64,000 bases of DNA from Siphonodentalium dalli (taxonomy: Eukaryota > Mollusca > Scaphopoda > Gadilida > Siphonodentaliidae), in contig CP136066.1 of assembly GCA_032622095.1 (NCBI GenBank), positions 10,067,784 through 10,131,783 of the forward strand, written 5' to 3'. Shown here piece after piece: positions 57,642-64,000 of this stretch; positions within the stretch are counted from its first letter, which is position 1; each line of letters begins with the position of its first letter. Made by a program: the position numbers and the translations under genes. The notes beneath the pieces were generated by a model. That model was not told the DNA's origin. It made no database searches and saw only the letters and a program-made list of their open reading frames with translations.

Positions 57642-59034
57642 ATATCTGGTAAATATGGTTTTTGTTATGGAATTGGTTTTGGGATTTTATCACATAATTA
57701 GCCCAGTGTTTCCGCTTTCGGTGGCCAAAATGGCCAATGACCTTCTTTCTTTTTTTAAATTGGCAAATAAAAATTTCATTTGGCCAAACTTTTGTATAGA
57801 ATTGCAGCTCATTAGAAATCTTCTATATATGCATAGTTAAACGTCATTGACATAGTCAGGCATAACTGTACTCATCGGCATGGACATAGTCAGGCATAAC
57901 TGTACTCCAAATTAATAAGTAAAATGGAAAACTGTTATCTCGTCAAAACCGCCTCATAATAATAGACTCATTCCGTCTGTTACAAAACCCATGTGCCACC
58001 ATAGTCCACTTTTATTTTCTTGCATACCCAACTTTCCAATTGTGAAATATTTCGGCCTGGTCTTAGTAATTCTTTCCCCAAAATAGTTCACTGTGCGCTC
58101 TCACACTGCCTAGCGACATTCACAGATAAGAATTGTTTGTATTTATGATATTATTCAACAATAAACTATTTATCTGTACCTATTGTTTATCTACTAATTC
58201 ATTTATTATGCTCCTTTATATATGGTTGACTTATAATTTGTTATCATCATTATAGAGAGAGAGAGAGATAATTTATTGACAAAGAGCAACTCCAACAAAA
58301 TATGCACAAATAATAGTGAAGATAATAAAGTTCATACAAATTAAAAGAGGAAAAACAACAAAATCTATGCTAACCCATCTGGGATAACTATCGACCAGAT
58401 GGGCTAAGTGGTCCTTGCCTGGAGAGGGCATATCCATGAATTGGCTGTCGTACTGCCCACCCCAATTAGTCATTAAAATAACACTCTGCTCTGCCTGGAA
58501 GCTGCGTGGACGCTGGTATATTATATAGAATAACTGTGGTCAATTATAAAATATACAATTTTATGTATAGGATCATTTGGAAATGAATTCGGAAATGAAA
58601 TGTATATGTACTCAACTATACGTACCCAATACTATACATTGCTTACGTGCAGGTAGTGGTTTAAGACTTTCCCCCACTAACCGTGGAGTTCCCTGCTACC
58701 CTTGAATATTATTATACACATCAGGTTACAGTCCATTTAATTTCCATTTGTTAGTTGTGTTGATAGTATCATTGCAGTGTTTTATAACTTTATCTTTATA
58801 CAATTTTGGCCATGTGCAAGATACCATGCACTACCTAAAATGTGAGCATAATTTCAAATTGAGTATTCCGCCGCCATGCCACCGACTCTCTTCTTTATAC
58901 TTGGCTGACATACCTGTAGAGTCCTTGTGACTTAATTCACAATATGTACCCAGGAAACGGCATCGCCTGTGTGCATACCAGTGGTTTAGGACTTACCCTC
59001 ATTCTAGGGCTTTCCTAGCAACCCTTGAATTATT
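57642..59034. other. sequence downstream of THADA, no gene
   Basis: Positions 57843-57940 carry two copies of the 34-bp satellite unit with the same right flank as the large array (aagtaaaatggaaaactgt). Positions 58020-58245 are the inverse of 18250-18490. A short (ga)n run is at 58252-58268. Open frames do not look coding. Confidence 0.55.
57766..57771 (+). promoter_or_regulatory. candidate polyadenylation signal AATAAA
   Basis: AATAAA lies 125 nt after the THADA stop, the first such hexamer downstream. It sits in a stretch of the dispersed ggcaaat repeat, so it may be chance. Confidence 0.35.
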
Positions 59035-60935
59035 TCACAACATGGACATAGTCAGGCATAACTGTACTCATCATCATGGACATAGTCAGGCATAACTGTA
59101 CTCATCATCATGGACATAGTCAGGCATAACTGTACTCATCGTCATGGACATAGTCAGGCATAACTGTACTCATCGTCATGGACATAGTCAGGCATAACTG
59201 TACTCATCATCATGGACATAGTCAGGCATAACTGTACTCATCATCATGGACATAGTCAGGCATAACTGTACTAATCGTCATGGACATAGTCAGGCATAAC
59301 TGTACTCATCATCATGGACATAGTCAGGCATAACTGTACTAATCGTCATGGACATAGTCAGGCATAACTGTACTCATCATCATGGACATAGTCAGGCATA
59401 ACTGTACTCATCGTCATGGACATAGTCAGGCATAACTGTACTCATCGTCATGGACATAGTCAGGCATAACTGTACTCATCATCATGGACATAGTCAGGCA
59501 TAACTGTACTCATCATCATGGACATAGTCAGGCATAACTGTACTAATCGTCATGGACATAGTCAGGCATAACTGTACTCATCATCATGGACATAGTCAGG
59601 CATAACTGTACTAATCGTCATGGACATAGTCAGGCATAACTGTACTCATCATCATGGACATAGTCAGGCATAACTGTACTAATCATCATGGACATAGTCA
59701 GGCATAACTGTACTCATCATCATGGACATTGTCAGGCATAACTGTACTCATCATCATGGACATAGTCAGGCATAACTGTACTAATCATCATGGACATAGT
59801 CAGGCATAACTGTACTAATCGTCATGGACATAGTCAGGCATAACTGTACTCATCATCATGGACATAGTCAGGCATAACTGTACTCATCATCATGGACATA
59901 GTCAGGCATAACTGTACTCATCGTCATGGACATAGTCAGGCATAACTGTACTCATCATCATGGACATAGTCAGGCATAACTGTACTCATCGTCATGGACA
60001 TAGTCAGGCATAACTGTACTCATCGTCATGGACATAGTCAGGCATAACTGTACTCATCATCATGGACATAGTCAGGCATAACTGTACTCATCGTCATGGA
60101 CATAGTCAGGCATAACTGTACTCATCGTCATGGACATAGTCAGGCATAACTGTACTCATCATCATGGACATAGTCAGGCATAACTGTACTCATCGTCATG
60201 GACATAGTCAGGCATAACTGTACTCATCGTCATGGACATAGTCAGGCATAAATGTACTCATCATCATGGACATAGTCAGGCATAACTATACTCATCATCA
60301 TGGACATAGTCAGGCATAACTGTACTAATCGTCATGGACATAGTCAGGCATAACTGTACTCATCATCATGGACATAGTCAGGCATAACTGTACTAATCGT
60401 CATGGACATAGTCAGGCATAACTGTACTCATCATCATGGACATAGTCAGGCATAACTGTACTAATCATCATGGACATAGTCAGGCATAACTGTACTCATC
60501 ATCATGGACATTGTCAGGCATAACTGTACTCATCATCATGGACATAGTCAGGCATAACTACTCATCATCATGGACATAGTCAGGCATAACTACTAATCGT
60601 CATGGACATAGTCAGGCATAACTGTACTCATCATCATGGACATAGTCAGGCATAACTGTACTCATCATCATGGACATAGTCAGGCATAACTATACTCATC
60701 ATCATGGACATAGTCAGGCATAACTGTACTCATCATCATGGACATAGTCAGGCATAACTGTACTAATCGTCATGGACATAGTCAGGCATAACTGTACTCA
60801 TCATCATGGACATAGTCAGGCATAACTGTACTCATCGTCATGGACATAGTCAGGCATAACTTTACTCATCATCATGGACATAGTCAGGCATAACTTTACT
60901 CATCATCATGGACATAGTCAGGCATAACTGTACTC
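59035..60935. repeat. 34-bp satellite (about 56 copies)
   Basis: The unit is tcatcatcatggacatagtc plus aggcataactgtac. Most variation is at catcatc/catcgtc and actcatc/actaatc. The sequence gtcatcatcatgg variants recur in blocks, suggesting multi-unit duplication. Confidence 0.96.
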
Positions 60936-60989
60936 CAACTTAATAAGTGATTTTAAGTAAAATGGAAAACTGTGTTATAATCATCGATG

Positions 60990-61460
60990 AGTTTCCAACA
61001 TCATTGCCTGCATCGAAATTCAGTACATTATGTTTTTGCCTGCACCGAATTCAGTATATATTGTTTTTACATGCATCAAAATTCAGTACATTATGATTTT
61101 GCGTGCATCGAAATTCAGTACATTATGTTTTTGCCTGCATCGAAATTCAGTATATTATGTTTTTACATGCATCGAAATTCAGTACATTATGTTTTTACAT
61201 GCATCGAAATTCAGTATATTATGTTTTTACATGCATCGAAATTCAGTACATTATGTTTTTACATGCATCAAAATTCAGTATATTATGTTTTTACATGCAT
61301 CGAAATTCAGTACATTATGTTTTACATGCATCAAAATTCAGTATATTATGTTTTTACATGCATCAAAATTCAGTACATTATGTTTTTACATGCATCAAAA
61401 TTCAGTACATTATGTTTTTACATGCATCGAAATTCAGTACATTATGTTTTTGCAACAAAA
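60990..61460. repeat. 32-bp satellite (about 14 copies)
   Basis: The unit is catgcatcgaaattcagtac plus attatgttttta, with atcg/atca and tac/tat variants. It starts about 55 bp after the previous satellite. Confidence 0.95.
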
Positions 61461-61529
61461 ATGTTGTTTGAAAATAAGCAATTTAACCATACCATGACTG
61501 GAGGCTCTGGAGCTTCCTGAAATTTTAAC

Positions 61530-61605
61530 CAAAAAAACCCTGTGCCAATGCATTCTCTTATACATGCGAGTCTCCCATATATAAGTGAATGCATTGGCCT
61601 AACAA
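61530..61605. mobile_element. ccaatgcattctctta hairpin copy
   Basis: One copy of the hairpin typical of TTAA elements, from ccctgtgccaatgcattctc to gtgaatgcattggcc. Confidence 0.6.
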
Positions 61606-61689
61606 TATTTACCTTGACCTTGTAAGCCAGTGCATTGTCTTATATATGCGAGGCATTCCAGTGGCCTAAGGAAGATAACAGCACAAAGT

Positions 61690-63560
61690 TTTAGCGTTCA
61701 ATGGCCAGGTGACATCCCTCCATGGTCACACAATGTACACCAAGCCTCGATAGCTAGGTGACATCCCTCCATGGTCACACAATGTACACCAAGCCTCGAT
61801 AGCCAGGTGACATCCCTCCATGGTCACACAATGTACACCAAGCCTCGATAGCTAGGTGACATCCCTCCATGGTCACACAATGTACACCAAGCCTCGATAG
61901 CTAGGTGACATCCCTCCATGGTCACACAATGTACACCAAGCCTCGATAGCTAGGTGACATCCCTCCATGGTCACACAATGTACACCAAGCCTCGATAGCT
62001 AGGTGACATCCCTCCATGGTCACACAATGTACACCAAGCCTCGATAGCTAGGTGACATCCATCCATGGTCACACAATGTACACCAAGCCTCGATAGCCAG
62101 GTGACATCCCTCCATGGTCACACAATGTACACCAAGCCTCGATAGCCAGGTGACATCCCTCCATGGTCACACAATGTACACCAAGCCTCGATAGCTAGGT
62201 GACATCCCTCCATGGTCACACAATGTACACCAAGCCTCGATAGCCAGGTGACATCCCTCCATGGTCACACAATGTACACCAAGCCTCGATAGCTAGGTGA
62301 CATCCCTCCATGGTCACACAATGTACACCAAGCCTCGATAGCTAGGTGACATCCCTCCATGGTCACACAATGTACACCAAGCCTCGATAGCCAGGTGACA
62401 TCCCTCCATGGTCACACAATGTACACCAAGCCTCGATAGCTAGGTGACATCCCTGCATGGTCACACAATGTACACCAAGCCTCGATAGCTAGGTGACATC
62501 CCTCCATGGTCACACAATGTACACCAAGCCTCGATAGCCAGGTGACATCCCTCCATGGTCACACAATGTACACCAAGCCTCGATAGCTAGGTGACATCCA
62601 TCCATGGTCACACAATGTACACCAAGCCTCGATAGCCAGGTGACATCCCTCCATGGTCACACAATGTACACCAAGCCTCGATAGCCAGGTGACATCCCTC
62701 CATGGTCACACAATGTACACCAAGCCTCGATAGCCAGGTGACATCGATCCATGGTCACACAATGTACACCAAGCCTCGATAGCCAGGTGACATCCCTCCA
62801 TGGTCACACAATGTACACCAAGCCTCGATAGCCAGGTGACATCCCTCCATGGTCCCACAATGTACACCAAGCCTCGATAGCTAGGTGACATCCCTCCATG
62901 GTCACACAATGTACACCAAGCCTCGATAGCCAGGTGACATCCCTCCATGGTCACACAATGTACACCAAGCCTCGATAGCTAGGTGACATCCCTCCATGGT
63001 CACACAATGTACACCAAGCCTCGATAGCCAGGTGACATCCCTCCATGGTCACACAATGTACACCAAGCCTCGATAGCTAGGTGACATCCATCCATGGTCA
63101 CACAATGTACACCAAGCCTCGATAGCTAGGTGACATCCCTCCATGGTCACACAATGTACACCAAGCCTCGATAGCCAGGTGACATCCCTCCATGGTCACA
63201 CAATGTACACCAAGCCTCGATAGCCAGGTGACATCCCTCCATGGTCACACAATGTACACCAAGCCTCGATAGCTAGGTGACATCCCTCCATGGTCACACA
63301 ATGTACACCAAGCCTCGATAGCTAGGTGACATCCCTCCATGGTCACACAATGTACACCAAGCCTCGATAGCCAGGTGACATCCCTCCATGGTCACACAAT
63401 GTACACCAAGCCTCGATAGCTAGGTGACATCCCTCCATGGTCACACAATGTACACCAAGCCTCGATAGCCAGGTGACATCCCTCCATGGTCACACAATGT
63501 ACACCAAGCCTCGATAGCTAGGTGACATCCCTCCATGGTCACACAATGTACACCAAGCCT
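61690..63560. repeat. 49-bp satellite (about 38 copies)
   Basis: The unit is ccaagcctcgatagctaggt plus gacatccctccatggtcaca and caatgtaca. The main variable site is tagctagg/tagccagg. It is interrupted at 63561 by a MITE and seems to resume at 63986. Confidence 0.96.
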
Positions 63561-63985
63561 TGAAATAGTGCAGAATGAGGTCCCCAGAAGGTGCTTTTAG
63601 TAATGCTACCCCCGCACAGCAGGCTATCATTACCAGATTCACCCTCTGGGGACCTCACTCTGCTTAGGACTCATCTTCTGTGATGTATCTATAGTCTAAA
63701 AATTAACATTGTTTTTAATTAATTTTTCCCTTCTGATCAGTTTTTATATCCCCTAATTTGCAGAAGATAAAATGCATAAATTGAGGTGACTATAATGGTG
63801 AACATCACCAACTTCAACTGGGGAACTTCAATCTGATTCTAGGGCTCCCATAGCAGTTGAGGCCTAAGAAGAATAAGGTCCCAGAGTGTGAATTTGTTGA
63901 CGCTAGTCCGCAGTGTGGGGTAGCTTTGCTAAATGCACCATCTGGGAACCTCATTCTGCAAATTTCAGACACTATTTCAATCCCT
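63561..63985. mobile_element. gaggtcc MITE nested in the 49-bp satellite
   Basis: The left end is caagccttgaaatagtgcag and the right end gacactatttcaa, directly followed by tccctccatggtc, which is satellite text. Both palindromic arms and the middle segment are present. Confidence 0.85.
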
Positions 63986-64000
63986 CCATGGTCCAGAATG

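Noticed and set aside
58273-58473. Minus-strand open frame downstream of THADA
   Set aside because: Short, no similarity recognised, no splice or polyadenylation context; left as non-coding.
60987-61520. Open frames over the 32-bp array
   Set aside because: Low-complexity Cys/His/Tyr repeats that shift frame from unit to unit; not a gene.
59035-63560. CRISPR-like regularity of the long arrays
   Set aside because: Units are contiguous and near identical with no unique spacers, in a eukaryotic genome; these are satellites.

Overview
The window is eukaryotic genomic DNA from an animal: AT-rich, intron-rich, about 7% coding, and full of satellites and small DNA transposons. The transposon types and a dispersed repeat near 33.9 kb that resembles ones I associate with molluscs suggest a marine invertebrate, perhaps a mollusc or other lophotrochozoan. 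That placement is a weak inference; no species is assigned. I saw no prokaryotic operon, rRNA, tRNA or CRISPR array.

One host gene is supported. It is the 3' part of THADA (homologue of yeast Trm732, the partner of the FTSJ1/Trm7 tRNA 2'-O-methyltransferase) on the + strand, from 2348 to a stop at 57641. I read 22 exons whose GT/AG boundaries and phases join into one frame of 4281 nt (1426 residues plus stop). They follow the order of vertebrate THADA from its middle to its C terminus. The promoter and 5' exons lie outside the window. From 57642 to the end there is only repeat-rich, apparently intergenic DNA.

The introns hold three kinds of repeat. (1) About twenty tandem arrays, with units of 24 to 127 bp; several long ones are very homogeneous. 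(2) Small non-autonomous transposons: hAT-like MITEs with 8-bp target duplications, TTAA-bounded foldback elements, three Helitrons with 5'-TC and CTAG-3' ends, a possible Harbinger-like element, and long palindromes. (3) A 5'-truncated non-LTR retrotransposon at 27.3-28.1 kb.

The most unusual pattern is that tandem duplication repeatedly spans THADA exon-intron boundaries. Exons 2, 3, 4, 5, 12, 15, 18 and 21 have extra copies of their own donor or acceptor beside them. Exon 8 has a detached partial copy, and the array at the window start resembles the exon 1 acceptor. In several ladders only one or two copies keep the frame, so the functional site can be deduced. In exon 18 the first donor has changed from GT to GA, which predicts a 17-residue repeat in the protein. 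In exon 21 two acceptors are in frame, 72 bp apart. In-frame tandem duplications also lie inside exons 15 and 22. A MITE inserted exactly at the exon 8 acceptor, and its target duplication includes the AG.
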